DNA from: Gnetum montanum
Taxonomy: Eukaryota; Streptophyta; Gnetopsida; Gnetales; Gnetaceae
Assembly (NCBI GenBank): GCA_015680685.1
Contig: MNCI01008335.1
Coordinates: 177,230-216,714 of the forward strand
DNA: 39,485 nucleotides
Reading direction: 5' to 3'
The notes beneath the pieces are model-generated. The model made no database searches. It was not told the origin of the DNA and was given only the letters and a program-made list of their open reading frames with translations. Both the position numbers and the translations under genes were made by a program. Every line of letters begins with the position of its first letter. The stretch's first letter is position 1. Below are positions 1-11,750 of this stretch, one piece after another.

Positions 1-610
1 CACAACCGAGGTGACAAGCCCATGGCCAACAACAAAAACTTCCTCAGTGCAATGGACCAAGTTAAGTAATCCTTGAAGCAAAAAAATATTACATTGAACT
101 TATATGACTTGATTATGACTTCCACCACACATCGTTAGGTGCTAATCAAAATGTTGACATCCATACCAATTGGTGAGGATATTCTTGCTAATGAGGAGGC
201 CATTCATACGGTGATAATTCCTCCCTTACCAAGGGAGGAAAATTCAACACCTATAACATTTCATAATAGAAAAATTAAGGTTAATCCCTAGAGTCACAAG
301 GTTACCATGGCCCCTCTATTCATAACCATATGCATAGGATAATTTAAAATACATCGGGTGCATGTTGATGATGGAGCAATGACCAACGTCATCCCATGTA
401 CCATTGTTCAATGCTTGGATTTAAATAAGCAAGTACAACCTACAACCATCACAACTCTTAAGTCCTTCAATGGATCAAGAGGTGCCATCAAGGGATCTAT
501 CTCCTTAGATTTCATAGCAAAAGAATAATTTCCTATGACTACAAAATTCTTGGTGGTGGAAGAGACACTAGAGTTCAACCTAATCCTTGAAAGACCTTGG
601 TTTCCTTAAT
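1..610 (+). pseudogene. Element C gag-protease linker and retropepsin, decayed
   Basis: An aspartic protease cleaves the retrotransposon polyprotein. Reading plus strand with several stops, the segment before the active site (LNLYDLIMTSTTHR, then MLTSIPIGEDI) has the Tat-type linker containing an HREAL-like helix. The protease core follows at about 350-605: VHVDDGAMTNVIP (active-site D-x-G region), TTLKSFNGS, and FNLILERPW (flap-distal motif, usually LGRPW). Element B's protease is closely similar and also has DDG, so the D at the usual S/T position is probably a family trait rather than decay. The frame stops just after the RPW motif and becomes AT-rich, whereas B's continues about 130 codons. 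The identity is clear; the gene is dead, with internal TAG, TAA and in-frame stops. Confidence 0.85.
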
Positions 611-735
611 TATTTTTTTTCTTTTGCAATTTATTATATCTTTGTTACTTTATGGACATAGCCTATGCATTTAACCTAAATTTATTTGCATTTTTACTTA
701 TGTTTTAAACATTAAAAAGCACCCCTTTTAGTCAA

Positions 736-948
736 GGCCCACTAAGGCCTAAAACTAGCATCATTTCCCATTAAGGCCTAAAACTAGCACTATTATTCAC
801 TATGACCTTAAACTGGCATTCTGTCCACTAAGACATAAAACTAGCACTATGGCCTGTTAAGGCCTAAAACTGGCACTATGGTTCACTATGACCTTAAACT
901 TGCATTCTCATCTACTAAGACATTAAACTGGCAACATAGCTATAATCA
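736..948 (+). repeat. 29-bp minisatellite, about 7 units, just 3' of C protease
   Basis: Units of about 29 bp share the core GGCCTAAAACTAGCA (variants with GACCTTAAACTGGCA and GACATAAAACTAGCA), separated by CACTATGG/TCCACTAA-like joints. The family recurs at 38605-38980 (plus), and on the minus strand at 23955-24012, 29460-29905 and 9940-10235, always in the sense orientation of its host element. Confidence 0.8.
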
Positions 949-1480
949 TGCAATATAATATGTGTCTATGATGGCCTAAAACTAACAAACATCCCTTTTC
1001 TTACCATATCTTTGATTACTTGACCTATTATCACTTGATTAGCCATTTAATTTTTACAACAAAAGCATCAACATAAGCATTTTTAACACTTACAACATTT
1101 ACTACTATAAATACATATTACCATAAAAAGTCTAATATTTAAATTTAAAATTAAATGTTCATAACATACATTTCCATGGCCACCCTATGTGGCAAAATTG
1201 TCAAAGAATAATAATCAATAACATAGTTTTGGCTAACCATAGCCATCAACATAAAAAAAACAAGATAAACTAAAGAAGGCTACTAAGTAGCATTCGGAGG
1301 AGGAGGTGGTGGGTCGTTCCCACCCTTATCGTTGGGGCTTCCAATGTCTCCTAGGACCTAAAATGCAAAAATATATAGCCATTTAGTAACTAATAGCCAA
1401 ATTCATGACTCAAAACAAAAACTAAAGCATAAAATATATTAGACCTGTGAAGAGTCTAGCTCCATCACTTCTAGGGTTAG
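949..1480. other. AT-rich spacer, nothing recognised
   Basis: This lies between the minisatellite and the 3' end of the antisense gene. It includes AT-rich sequence at about 1080-1260 and a GGAGGAGGAGGTGGTGGG stretch near 1298. No coding similarity is seen on either strand. Confidence 0.5.
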
Positions 1481-1739
1481 ATGGGGAAGGCCTTCCTCCA
1501 AACAATGGAGGATCTAGTCCTTCATCATGTAGGCCCAATCAACATCCCCAAGATCAATGATAAAAAGAATGTTGGATCTATCTATAGGAGTCCAAGTACG
1601 AGGCTCATGAGTAATAGCAGTTGTAGCAATCTTACCAGCAATGGTAGTCATCTAAATAGTGGGGGATTACTCCACCTTGAGAGTGCTTTCAAAGAGTTGG
1701 TAAGCACTCTCTACTTAGATCCCCTAAATGAATAGCTCC

Positions 1740-4700
1740 CTCTTTTTTCATTCAACTAACTCTTCATTAAGCCATGTCAAGTAGGCCCCATGATTGCACT
1801 GATACTATTTCTTGTGCACCTTTTATTTCTTGCCCCACTCCAAGACCTAGGCATAGTGATCCTTGTAGTCTTCAACCTTTTGGAAGATGAGGTCCATTTT
1901 CATATGTTGCTCTGCCATCTCCCATAGGATCGCCACTTTATCTTAAACAACATGCCAATAGCAAACCCAAGTGATCTCCTTAGTTTGTAACTTTCTCAAG
2001 TTAGCCACTTGGGCTTCCATAAAGGCTTAGAGTCTCAAAGATTCCTAATCATATTTAGATGCCTTTGAACCTTTTTCCTCAAGGCCATAACTTCCTCCCA
2101 TAGGGATTTGTTGGACCTCTCTAGCTCCCATGAAGCTTTTGCACATGACATAGCTAAATTAGTGTTAGTGTTGCACAACTTCATAGGTATACTAGACATG
2201 TCAAAGGGAAGTCTAGGGAAAGATTCTACCTCCATGTCTCTATTGGAGCCCCACTCCATGGATGGTACTACATGAAGCATAAATTGCAATCATATGGAAC
2301 AAACTTAAATAGCCATAATGCAAACAAAGCCAAAGCACACAAAAAAAATCCTTACCTATCTGAAGAGCAACCTAACATAATCAATCAATGACATCCTTAG
2401 TCACTTCATGTAGGAACTCCACTTTTTCTAGAGTCTCTACCCATGATTTTGCAGGAAACTCAAGGATGGGCACTTGCACTGGTGTCTCAAGAACTATTGT
2501 AAGCATAAAAATCATCAAAGGTTAGAATATCAACCAAATATAACTAATAAGATATGATAAAAATATCAAACCATAGGCATACCTTGCTCCTCCTCCTCCT
2601 CCTCCTCTGCGATGATGATGGGAGAGGCACCTAGTACTACCTCCCCAAATAAGGTATCTAAATCATCTATGTCTATATCGGTAGGTCCTTCAACCATGGG
2701 TTAGTTTAGGAGTGCCTTTTTTACATGCCTTTGTTCTACCTCCATAGTGGCTTGGGCTGCCATAGCCTAACATTTGTCTATAACCATAGCACACAGAAAA
2801 CCAATTAACACATGGAACCATAAAGTAGCCAAAAAATTTTAAAACATGAAATAGACAAAGGTAAACAAACCATATCTACAACTACTTGCTATGTTGACTT
2901 AAGCTTAAACTTAAGTTTCGTTGGGACAAGCTAATTTGATGTTAGAGGTGCCTCCTCCATGGGCCTCTTAAGTTTCTCTCTAGCTACTCCTTCAGCCTCC
3001 ATGGGCTATCATTTGGCCTCCTAAACACTAGTAGGAAATGAGAGGGGCTCATCATCATCAATATTGTCGATAGACTCATGCTACCTAACATCAATATTCT
3101 TAGTGGTGATGGATAATGTCTCATCCACCCCCTCTGGTGGGTTCTAGGCCTACACTATTAGATAAATATGTTTTATTAAAGGCTTATAAAGTTGGATTGG
3201 ATCTTGGAAAATCCATCATCCATTCCTGTACACCACCATAAACTCCACAAACCTCTTTAGATAACCTATGAAAAATGCAAAGTGCACGTGGATTATCATA
3301 GAGGTGTCAACATGAAGTCTAAGAATCTCCTCTCGAAGCCCAATAGCCAAAGCAATAGCCCAATCAAATTTGATGACTTTCATTATGACCTTCTTAAAGG
3401 TCAAACCCTATGCTAGGCTCATCACCTTCTTTTGTGATAGTAGTTTGGGAAATGCATGAGACCTAAATAAAGGATATGATTCCTTTGCATCAAGGTTCAT
3501 GAAGCTATCCATTGAAATTCTAGAATGGCCCATGCTAACACCTAGCCACTCTAGAGCTTCCTTATGATGGCTTGATTCCCTCACTATCCTAGTTGGAACC
3601 TTGGCCCCATCAATGGAAAACCCAAAAAATTCATAAAAGAGGCCAACACCTATGCCAGTATTCACATTAACACCTCAAATGATGATGCTAAAGCGACCAA
3701 CCTCCTCACCAAAGGAGTCAATAACATGCAACATCTCTGCAACATGGATGGAAGGAATAGGTGTCATAGATACATCAAGGAAGCCTGCACACTAGATATT
3801 TTCTTGAATGTATCTAATACTTTCTCCTTTAGCCACTCCTACACTAATGCCATCTCACCAAAATTTAGGATGAGGGTTTCCTCATAATGCAAGCTTGAAA
3901 GTGGTATGGTGACATCAACTAGGGTGGAAGGCCCTGTGAAGCAATAACTAAAGGTTAGCATCCATATAAGAAATTTGAACAACCAAGAAAAGTAATAAAA
4001 CACTTAATTCCATAAAAACACTAGAAGCCATATGATTACCTTTACTTTAATTCTGCGATGTGGAGGTTCCAACTACAAGGGTTTGATCCATGCCATTAGC
4101 ATGTACCCACTAGCTATGCATCATCTTATCATCCTTGCACTTCTTGTATACCATGTTGAACTTGGTGGCATATTCATTAAATTCCCCTCTTAACTGTTGA
4201 TACAAAAAAACTCTAATTTTTGGACTCTTGGTGAATTCATCTAGATTAGTTTGAGTCATTTCTAGGATTTGGTCATTAACAATCAAACCCTACTCATTGA
4301 CCTTGTACCTACAAGTAAGATTAATGAAGTTATGAAAAAAAGTCAAGCCAAGACCATATAAAATCATAAAAAACATTACAATAATCATGTTTACCCATGT
4401 CAACAATACATGATGCAAGGTGAATTCTGGAATAGTGTGTGGGCTCTATGTGCCACCATTATAGTATTATCAATATTGTACTAACTATACTCTAGCATCG
4501 TCTAGATATCCAACAAGTAGCACGAGCTTCTAGCATTTGCAAGTCCCCTTGTGATTTTAGGAACTAATTTATCAATAATATACCTAGTAATTAATCTTAA
4601 TGCCTAAGACAATAGGGTCTCCACAACAACCCCTACTACATCCGCAAATAAGTGTGACTACAACATCACAATGAAGTTCTTGAGGAGGTAGGCAAGGAAG

Positions 4701-4837
4701 TCAATTGCCCCAGGCCAAAACCACAATGAAAGCTTTCCAGAAGGCATGTCATGTGGTGGAGTTTTAGTCTTGGGATGACCAATGTAGCATAAGATGCATA
4801 CTAGCTTCATTATAATGAGAATAGGCCTCAAGAAGAC
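1740..4837 (-). pseudogene. Antisense six-exon gene of element C (copy 1), partly FCP1/NIF-like, decayed
   Basis: This gene runs opposite to C. Proposed exons, minus strand: 4837-4395, 4308-4040, 3933-2871, 2777-2583, 2493-2356, 2267 to about 1740. Introns have GT..AG ends, e.g. AGCAAG|GTATGCC with ACAATAG| (2582-2494), GATAG|GTAAGG with ATGTAG| (2355-2268), and ATGG|GTAAAC with CTTGTAG| (4394-4309). Exon 1 encodes LVCILCYIGHPKTKTPP then FWPGAIDFLAYLLKNF, which resembles the middle of FCP1/NIF-type HAD phosphatases; the catalytic aspartates are not visible. Exon 3 encodes DWAIALAIGLREEILRLHVD and VHFAFFIGYLKRFVEF, a domain I cannot name. The last exon looks like a coiled coil (SWELERSNKSLWEEVMALRK). 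In-frame stops mark it as dead. A matching copy in element B has near-identical exon lengths, which is the strongest support for the model. Function is unknown; further 5' exons are possible. Confidence 0.65.
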
Positions 4838-4859
4838 CTTGCACAAAATAGAGCAAAAA

Positions 4860-5370
4860 CATGATGACCAATTAGGATCTCTTAACAAGTTTGGAAAACA
4901 ACCTAGCTAGAGGTGAAATACAACTTTGTAAAAATCTCTAAGGTGTTTATCTAAGAAGCTTAAGGAATTCAACAAAAATCCACTATAACAACTTTCCAAA
5001 GAAAAATCATTATGGCCTATTAGAGTTACTTAGAAAATTTAGACGAAACATCTAGTTGGAGGTGAAATTAGCCTCTGTAAAAAGCTCTAAGGTGCTTTTT
5101 CTGAGTTAGCCTAAGTAATTTCATCACAAACTTGTATAACCTTGCATTATGACCAATTGGAATTTCTTTACAAATTTAGAGAAAACTCCCTAAGTCAGAG
5201 GTGAAATTAGCTTATGCAAAAAGCACTTAGGTGTTTTCTTTGAATTAGCCTAAGTAATTTCATCACAACCTTGCATTATGAACAATTGGAATTTCTTTAC
5301 AAACTTAAATAAAACTCCCTAAGTCAGAGGTTTTTATCTAAATTAGCTTGAGAAATTTCATAAAAGCATT
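4860..5370. repeat. Degenerate tandem repeat, about 4 units of 110-180 bp
   Basis: Recurring blocks include AGAGGTGAAATTAGC, AGCTCTAAGGTG, TAGCCTAAGTAATTTCATCA and CAATTGGAATTTCTTTACAAA. The units near 5050, 5170 and 5290 are the most alike. The array lies immediately upstream (on the minus strand) of exon 1 of the antisense gene in C. Confidence 0.7.
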
Positions 5371-7240
5371 GATACCATATTTTATAGCCTTTATAACCAA
5401 AAATATTATGGCCAAAACTATGTTGTAGTATAAATTATGCATAAATTTAGAAAAAAAAATCTAAGTTATGCATGAATTTGGAAATAAGAAAGCATGAGTT
5501 TAGAAAAATCATCTGAATTATGCAAAGCATGCATAAATTTGGAAAAAATATCTAGACTATGCAAAAATTTGGAAAAAGCATGATAAACTTAGAAAAAGCC
5601 ATGAAGGGAATGCCATAGAAAATTCATTTTAAATCCAATCAAAGTGATTCCACCATTTTTGGAAAGTTGAAACAAAATCCTATCTAGAAATGACTAGAAA
5701 ATAGCAAAAACATTAGCCATTTTCTTATGAAAAGTTTACAAATCTACATGAAATTACAAAAGTGGCACAAATAACCTAACCGCACAACATTAGGAAAATA
5801 TCCATAACTCCCTCGTTTCAAAGCCAAATTAAATGAGATAACAACCATCAAGAAGCTTCTACAAAGGGTTACAAACCCATAGGTTTTGATTTCAAAAATA
5901 TGCAACCATTTGACTACAAAAAAATACACAACTTGGCTTGCTTTTTGCATAACAAAAGTTCAAAAATCCCAATGCCTAAATTTCATATAGGGATTAAAAT
6001 GATTGAAATAGCCAAAACCCTTAAAATCACATCAAAATATTGGGGTAATATTTTGTTAAAATTTAATTTTAACAAATCCTAAGGCCTATATCTGAAAAAA
6101 ATGACCATACCCCAATATTTTGGGAAAAAAGCACTAAACAGCAAAGCCTATTCTTAAAATCAAATCTGCAAAAGCTAAAGTAATAAAACAACCATATATC
6201 TACATGGGAGCAACCAGAATAGGAGGTGGGATTTTGTCAATATTCTAATTCAATCCCCCCATCAGAGTAGATCTTTAAAAATGGCCCTAACACTTGGAAG
6301 GCAAAAAAACTAGAAAAAAAAACCATGAAAATAGGGGCAAAGATAAGTAGAATTTCCTACCTTTGAGTAATGACAGATGGAGCCTAGATGGAGATAGGCC
6401 TAAGAACCTCTAATAACTCCCTAGAATGCTCATCAATTAGCTAGATTATGGGGTTCTTTCTCTTTCCTCCTCTCTATTTGGACACCATGGCAGGCTCAAC
6501 ATTGAGGAAGATTGAGAAAAGATGGGAGTTCTATGCTGATTGTAGGGGAGATGCGAAGGCTTCCACATTGAAAATGCATTGTGGCTGCCACCAAAAACTC
6601 TACTAGAGCTCTCCTCCAATGCACTATTCCTAAAAGATAATAATTATGAGCAAGATTTACAAATTTTGACTTATACAACCCATCCTAAACCTAAACAAAA
6701 CCCTAGCTGCTAAATTTAGTGCACCATGACTACAATTGCACTAAAGAAAAAGGAGGGAAATTTTAATTCATGTTGGTTTTAGGAGGGGACACAACTAAAC
6801 TTTTCAAAATTTTGAATTTTGGATTATGGACCCCACCCTACGCCTTCACTTTTGGCCAAAAAACTTGTAGGTTTCTTACCAATTTTAACACTTCAAACAT
6901 TATGGCAACCTAGATTTTATGCATCCATGTTGGCAATCCCATGCCCAACATGGAAACATGTCCATTATTTTGCAAATTCTTTAGCATTACAACATCTTTC
7001 TATTTTTAGTAACCCAAACTTACCTTTTTCAACACTAGGTTTCCAAATTTAGACAAAACACTAGGGTAGTAGTGCCCAATGTGGAAGAAGGGGATGATGC
7101 TCACTCTTACCTTCCAACACTCATCTAGCACAAATTTGATTCCAAAGTGGGCCCCACAAGACCTAGAACCCCTCCAAGTGTCTCTAGTAGCCTCGAAACC
7201 TCACCAAACCTAGTCAAAACGTAGATTTTGGTGTTTTTTA
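5371..7240. other. C spacer, AT-rich noncoding
   Basis: No retrotransposon or host coding similarity is seen. There are short GCATAAATTTGGAAAAA-like repeats at about 5430-5600, and the final part (about 7060-7240) contains pieces such as GCCCAATGTGGAAGAAGGGG that match the 180-bp tandem unit found after element B. Element B therefore inserted at the edge of that array. Confidence 0.5.
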
Positions 7241-8781
7241 TGCTAGAGGATGTAATGACTGAAAATGTTAATGGCTAGTACACCAAGGTCCATGGGCACA
7301 TAGCCTAACCCTAAATCTGCATGAGGGCTTGCTAGAGGTAGAGACAGGGTGCCCTAGATAGTTTGGCCAATCAAATAGGGACTTACCAAATGCAATGGGG
7401 ATGCAACATGGTTAGCTACGGTGCTAATGCGAGGTAGTGCTAAGGGTGTAGGCAGTGTTTATGGTACTTGAAATATTTGTAATGTCAGTGGGGTTGAGCA
7501 TAGTTACAAGTACCCAAGGGAATGAGCATAGTCAAGGGTTTTAGTGAGGTAGATAGTGTTAATGTGAGAGGACCATTGACTGAGCATAGTTCAAGTGTGT
7601 ATACATAGTAAAAATGGTGAAAAATGAAAATAAAGTGGAAAAATGCAAAGAAATAGAGAGAATGGAGTAGAATACCACCCAAAATGGGGTTGAGCATAGT
7701 TAATACCAGAAAGGGGTTTAGAAGGCATGCAGTGTACAGTAGGTGTAGGTGGATAGCATAGTCATAATTCTTGGGCTATCCAACCATGAAGACTAATGCT
7801 CTACCAAGGCATCTGCATCTTTTGGGTTGCTACCATAGTGTACTACTAGATGCAATGTTCTATTGATGGTCTGCGACTTCACCCATTTGCTCACTCACCA
7901 ACTACTTGTTGAACTCTTCACACACACAAAAAGGCCCCTCTCTCTCTCTTCTTTTCTTCCTAAAAATGTTGAGGGCATGGGTATTTATAGGTTTATGGTT
8001 AGCAAAAAATGTGGGATGGCTACCACATGGCAGGTGGGATGGCTAGGACTACACTCAGTGTAGTTACTATTCATGTGGTGTGCCAATGGGGCTGATGGTG
8101 TTGCACTTTTCTGTGCTCTACTAGACTTTGTGGGACTATGAGACTGTGACTACACTGCCGACCACATGTATGTGTGCTGAGAGGACCATGAGGTACTTGA
8201 AAGATAAAACTCAGAGACTACACTCTACAAGACTACATCTCCATGCTCTCACATGGGGTCAAGCATGGTTACAATTTTGGGATAAAAGGGAATACAGAAA
8301 AGAAGCATTTTGCTAACTACACTTGTTAAAGGTGAGTTGAATATGTTCTAGAGTTGAGCTAAGTGTTGTTGCTACACTGTGAAGGCCAGTAGAGACTATC
8401 TAGGCTAGGGGAGAGTGTAGTCTCACTATCGGTAAAATCTATGAGGAAAATGAATTTTTTTGCAAACTACGCTCTCCTCGGGAGGCTAACTACACTCCCA
8501 ACTAGGGATGATCATGGGGAAGAGCATAATCTTGACACTTAGCAAAATTTGCAAAACTTGGCCTTCTACTAACTACTCTCTCCATGACTATGCTATTTAT
8601 GCTCTGGAATGGTGTGCCTGGGGGAGAGCGTAGTCTCAACACTTAAAAAAAATTTCAAGATTTTACCTTCCGACTAACTATGCTCTACAAGACTACACTC
8701 TACAGAGGGGTTGAGTGTAGTTTCCACTTTTTACCAAATTTTATAATAGGAATACTATAGTCCAAACTTGGTGGTGTTTCA
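7241..8781 (-). repeat. Element B 3' LTR (left copy)
   Basis: This aligns along its length with 34425-35998, e.g. GGTAGAGACAGGG near 7338 and 34521, and TTGGTGGTGTTTCA at both right ends. Termini are TG..CA. On the minus strand it carries CCTATAAATACC, and the U3 part is crowded with CTACACTCTCC / GAGAGTGTAG-type words in both orientations. Length 1541 bp. Confidence 0.85.
7982..7989 (-). promoter_or_regulatory. TATA box in B left LTR
   Basis: The minus strand reads TATAAATA, conserved at the same place in the right LTR (35163-35170). It lies between the motif-rich U3 and a CT-rich tract (CTCTCTCTCTTCTTTTCTTC near 7940). Confidence 0.6.
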
Positions 8782-8796
8782 TTAGCCTCTCTTTAT
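8782..8796 (-). other. Polypurine tract of element B
   Basis: The minus strand reads AAAGAGAGGCTAA directly before the LTR start TGAAACACC, the expected place for the plus-strand primer. Confidence 0.5.
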
Positions 8797-9939
8797 TGAT
8801 GTTTGGAAGAGTGGCCCAAGAGATGTTGACAAAGAATAACAAAACACCATAGTAGACTTTGCACCAACATCACTCTTTAGTGCATGATCAGATGTCACTA
8901 CACCATGCCCAAAGAGTGTTGTAAATAGTGGTATGTTAGATGGTAGGTAAGAAGTGAGGGTAAAAGATGTAGGTGATGTGATGGGGGTAAAAGGAAAGAT
9001 AAGGTTCAAATGGGATATTATGATGCAAGAACATCATGACTGATGGTAACCATGGCACCAAAGTGCCTTGCCCTTGAAAAAATTGACCTCTCGTTAGAGT
9101 GCTTAGTAAAGAGTCAAGATGTAGGTTCAAGGTTGGGCCAACTACAAAACTACTTTACTGCTAGATTTCTTGGTGACATGCTTCACCGCCGTCGCCCCCC
9201 CCCCCCNTTTGGTGGGATGAACCTTCTTTAGGCTCTACACATTAGTAAATGCTTGCTATGAAGTACTTCCTCATTAAGTGAGTTGCATGTCACTAGATGG
9301 GCTTTGCTTTGTTATTGACGAAATGGCATTACATCTATATGAAAAGTGTTTCCTACCTAGGATAACTTATGTTACATCCATCTGGGCTTTGATTGCCTGA
9401 CAGAGGCTTTTCATGGGATGACTTATTTTACATCCACCTTGGACTTTGAAGCTTGACTTGAAGAGGGTATCACATGGTTGCAACACATGAGCATCAAAAA
9501 GGCTTGCAATCTTTGCTATGTGGGAAATGAAAGGGTATCAGAATGTAGGAGTAGATGTAATTATGCTCTGACGAGGTAATAGGGATATGTGATCTTGAGA
9601 GGTTTTGCTAGTCCACTCATACACATTAGAGAGATGTGGCAACTTGCTGCTATGATGAGACATGCCTTTGTACAACCGACTGGGGCTTCATCTTGCAAAC
9701 ACAACTCCAAGAAGATAAGAAAACCATGCAATACATAAATGCAAATAAAATACATATGATATAATGTAAAAGGCCACATCAGCAACACAGGTTGTGTAGA
9801 TTGCAAGTGCTTTATTCTAGAGCTATAGTATGCTTACTTGCTTGGTGTAGAAGGAGAGTTGTAGTATGCTCACTCACTTTCTTATAGAAGGATGGAAAAA
9901 TTTATTAACAATTGATCATGAACCCAATTTAAGGTTTTG
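8797..9939. other. B 3' untranslated region, nothing recognised
   Basis: This lies between the B polypurine tract and the minisatellite downstream of integrase. No coding similarity on either strand. A run of 12 C ends in an N at 9207, probably an unresolved homopolymer. Confidence 0.5.
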
Positions 9940-10235
9940 GTAAACCATGGATTTACTAGTTTAAGATCCTAGTAGATCTTTGGGCCTAGTGTAAGGTCTT
10001 GGAAGACCATACTATGCTAGTTTATAGTCCTAGCAAACTACTCTATGCTAGTTTACTATCTTAGTGAACGTGTTGTGCCACTTTAGAGTCATGGTAGACT
10101 ACTAGTTTAAATTCATGATCGACTACCAGTTTATAGTCTTAGTGGATACATTATGCTAGTTTAATATCATGAGCTAAGGATGAGCTATGCTAGTTTATAG
10201 TCATAGTGGACCTCTATGCTAGTTTAACATCATGG
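9940..10235 (-). repeat. 27-30-bp minisatellite, about 10 units, 3' of B integrase
   Basis: Plus-strand units follow the pattern TATGCTAGTTTATAGTCATAGTGGAC. The minus strand gives GTCCACTATGACTATAAACTAGCATA, cut here into its parts GTCCACTATGAC and TAAACTAGCATA, which matches the 29-bp family bracketing the protease-RT spacer of B and C. Confidence 0.7.
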
Positions 10236-10289
10236 CAGATAAGTGCTCACCTTGCTTCATTGATGTGCAATGCTACATGTTAGATATAG

Positions 10290-10886
10290 TATGAATTCAA
10301 GTGCAAATGGTTCATTAGATTGGAAAACTCATTTTTGTCTTGATCAGCAAGCTTAAATGCTCCATTTTCATAGGCCATAGTGACCAGAAAAGGCCCTTCC
10401 CAACAACCTTGACGACTAGATCACCTTTTTTGATTGGGCACTGATGCTAGTTGTAATGATGATTTTGTTGTTTCCTTTCTTAATACCATTCAATCTAATT
10501 AAGTGTATGCATGCACTCCTCCTCTATTAAGTCAAGGTCTACAATTCTCAACTTGTTTTTTTGACCTTTTTTGATGAGGTCCAAGAGGATTACTCAAAGT
10601 CATGAAACCTGCAATTCAAGTGGCAAAACTACTTTAGATTTGTAGACAAGGCTATAAGGTGTCATACCTATTGTTGTTTGATGCATCATGTGGTAGGCCT
10701 AAATTTCATAGACTAGTTGCTCATGCCATCATTATTTACTATTTCTTAGCATCTTCTTGATGAGATTAATGATGAACTTGTTGGTAGCCTCTGCTTGGCC
10801 CCTAAGGGTAGTATGATGATGAAAACGAGTTTTTGATGCCAAAGTGATCACAAAAGGCTTTGGTTTTGGTGCTACTAAACTGTGGT
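10290..10886 (-). pseudogene. Element B integrase, C-terminal part, downstream of the A insertion
   Basis: Integrase joins retrotransposon DNA to the chromosome. This part resumes the catalytic core right at the border of element A: CDHFGIK, then RGQAEATNKFIINLIKKML (the GQAE motif containing the catalytic glutamate), and farther on a C-terminal segment CWEGPFLVTMAYENGAFKL typical of Ty3/gypsy integrase (consensus-like WEGPY...GAYKL). Several frameshifts and stops occur. Its N-terminal half is at 20971-21640. The reading frame across the junction closes when A and one copy of the five-base flank are ignored, which shows that A interrupted it. Confidence 0.85.
10882..10886. repeat. Target-site duplication of element A, left copy
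   Basis: GTGGT here pairs with ATAGT at 20971-20975. The two mismatches are G/A transitions. The flanks fall inside the integrase DxG..F motif of element B. Confidence 0.7.
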
Positions 10887-11740
10887 TGATGAGCGTCAAG
10901 GTACCCCTACACCCAACCATACAAATCATAGGCATTCATGTGCAATCCAATCAAATTATATAGACTTTAATTACCAATTACACTAGAGCTAAACAGTGTG
11001 TACATGTTATCCATTTGTTGTCTTCCCAGTCCCATTTGTGGAATGCAATTGTATGGTAAGTGTGACTGAGGTGTAAGATTTTTATTATTTTGCATTTATC
11101 AATTTACTCGTCTAGAATAAGAATGAAAGGTAGAGTGATTAAGTGCTAAGAAAACTATGATCTAATCTAGCCTAACACAAGCAACCATTCCCACTTCCCG
11201 GACACATCCTAAACTTTATGTAAGCACTACTAGGTTGTTGAACACTAACCATTTCTGAGCTACCAAGTTCCACACGTATGTTCAAAAGGGTCATTCTTGT
11301 GTATTTTAATTAGTTGCTTAATGAATCAAAATTAATTGTTGAATGAATGACATTAATGTAAAGTGAATGAATCACAATATATGTAAATGCATAAGAAAGA
11401 AAGTCTGAAGTGTTGCAAGGTGAATCAAAGAGCTCATCTTTATTGCCAAGACAATGATGTATTCAGGTATATCAATGCTTAAATAAAGATCTAATTACAC
11501 TTAGACCTTCTACTATGACCACTTGAAAAATATTCTAACTCTCAAATGGACAAACTGCAAGAGTTTCGCTACTTGACTACCAAAAAACTACTTCCAATCG
11601 TGTGCCCAAGGACTATATTTATAAACCTAGGAGTAACCCTGCAATATCAAATGTACGATATTGCATCTTGGGCTATGATATCACGTACCCAATATTGCAG
11701 CCACTCCGATATCAGAGTGTATGAAAAACATGATTTATCA
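10887..11740 (-). repeat. Element A 3' LTR (left copy), 854 bp
   Basis: Direct repeat of 20101-20970; shared blocks include GAGCTAAACAGTG, TTTTTATTATTTTG, TTAAGTGCTAAGAAAACTATGAT broken into its parts, and GAAAAACATGATTTATCA at the end. Termini TGAT..ATCA. The minus strand carries TATAAATA at 11616-11623. Confidence 0.92.
11616..11623 (-). promoter_or_regulatory. TATA box in A left LTR
   Basis: Minus strand TATAAATATAG, conserved in the other LTR at 20832-20839. Just upstream on the minus strand is an inverted repeat GCAATATC/GATATTGC (11641-11648 and 11657-11664). Confidence 0.6.
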
Positions 11741-11750
11741 TACCCCCATG
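11741..11750 (-). other. Polypurine tract of element A
   Basis: The minus strand reads CATGGGGGTA immediately before the LTR start TGATAAATC. Confidence 0.65.

Noticed and set aside
1481-1735. Plus-strand 84-codon open frame considered as a small gene
   Set aside because: It overlaps the 3' end of the minus-strand antisense gene in C, has no counterpart on the same strand in B, and has no recognisable domain.
6819-7052. Short open frame with a methionine start on the plus strand
   Set aside because: No similarity, no conserved counterpart in element B, and similar frames of this size arise freely in AT-rich noncoding DNA.
7863-8316. Plus-strand open stretches near 7.9-8.3 kb, with similar ones at 34.95-35.5 kb
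   Set aside because: They lie within the two LTR copies of element B and reflect LTR similarity rather than protein coding.
9195-9207. Run of 12 C followed by N, considered as a structured or gap-linked motif
   Set aside because: Most simply an unresolved homopolymer; no duplication surrounds this N, unlike 28348.
9940-10235. Short repeats considered as a helitron or MITE terminal structure
   Set aside because: They match the 29-bp minisatellite family of elements B and C and show no hairpin end or flanking duplication.
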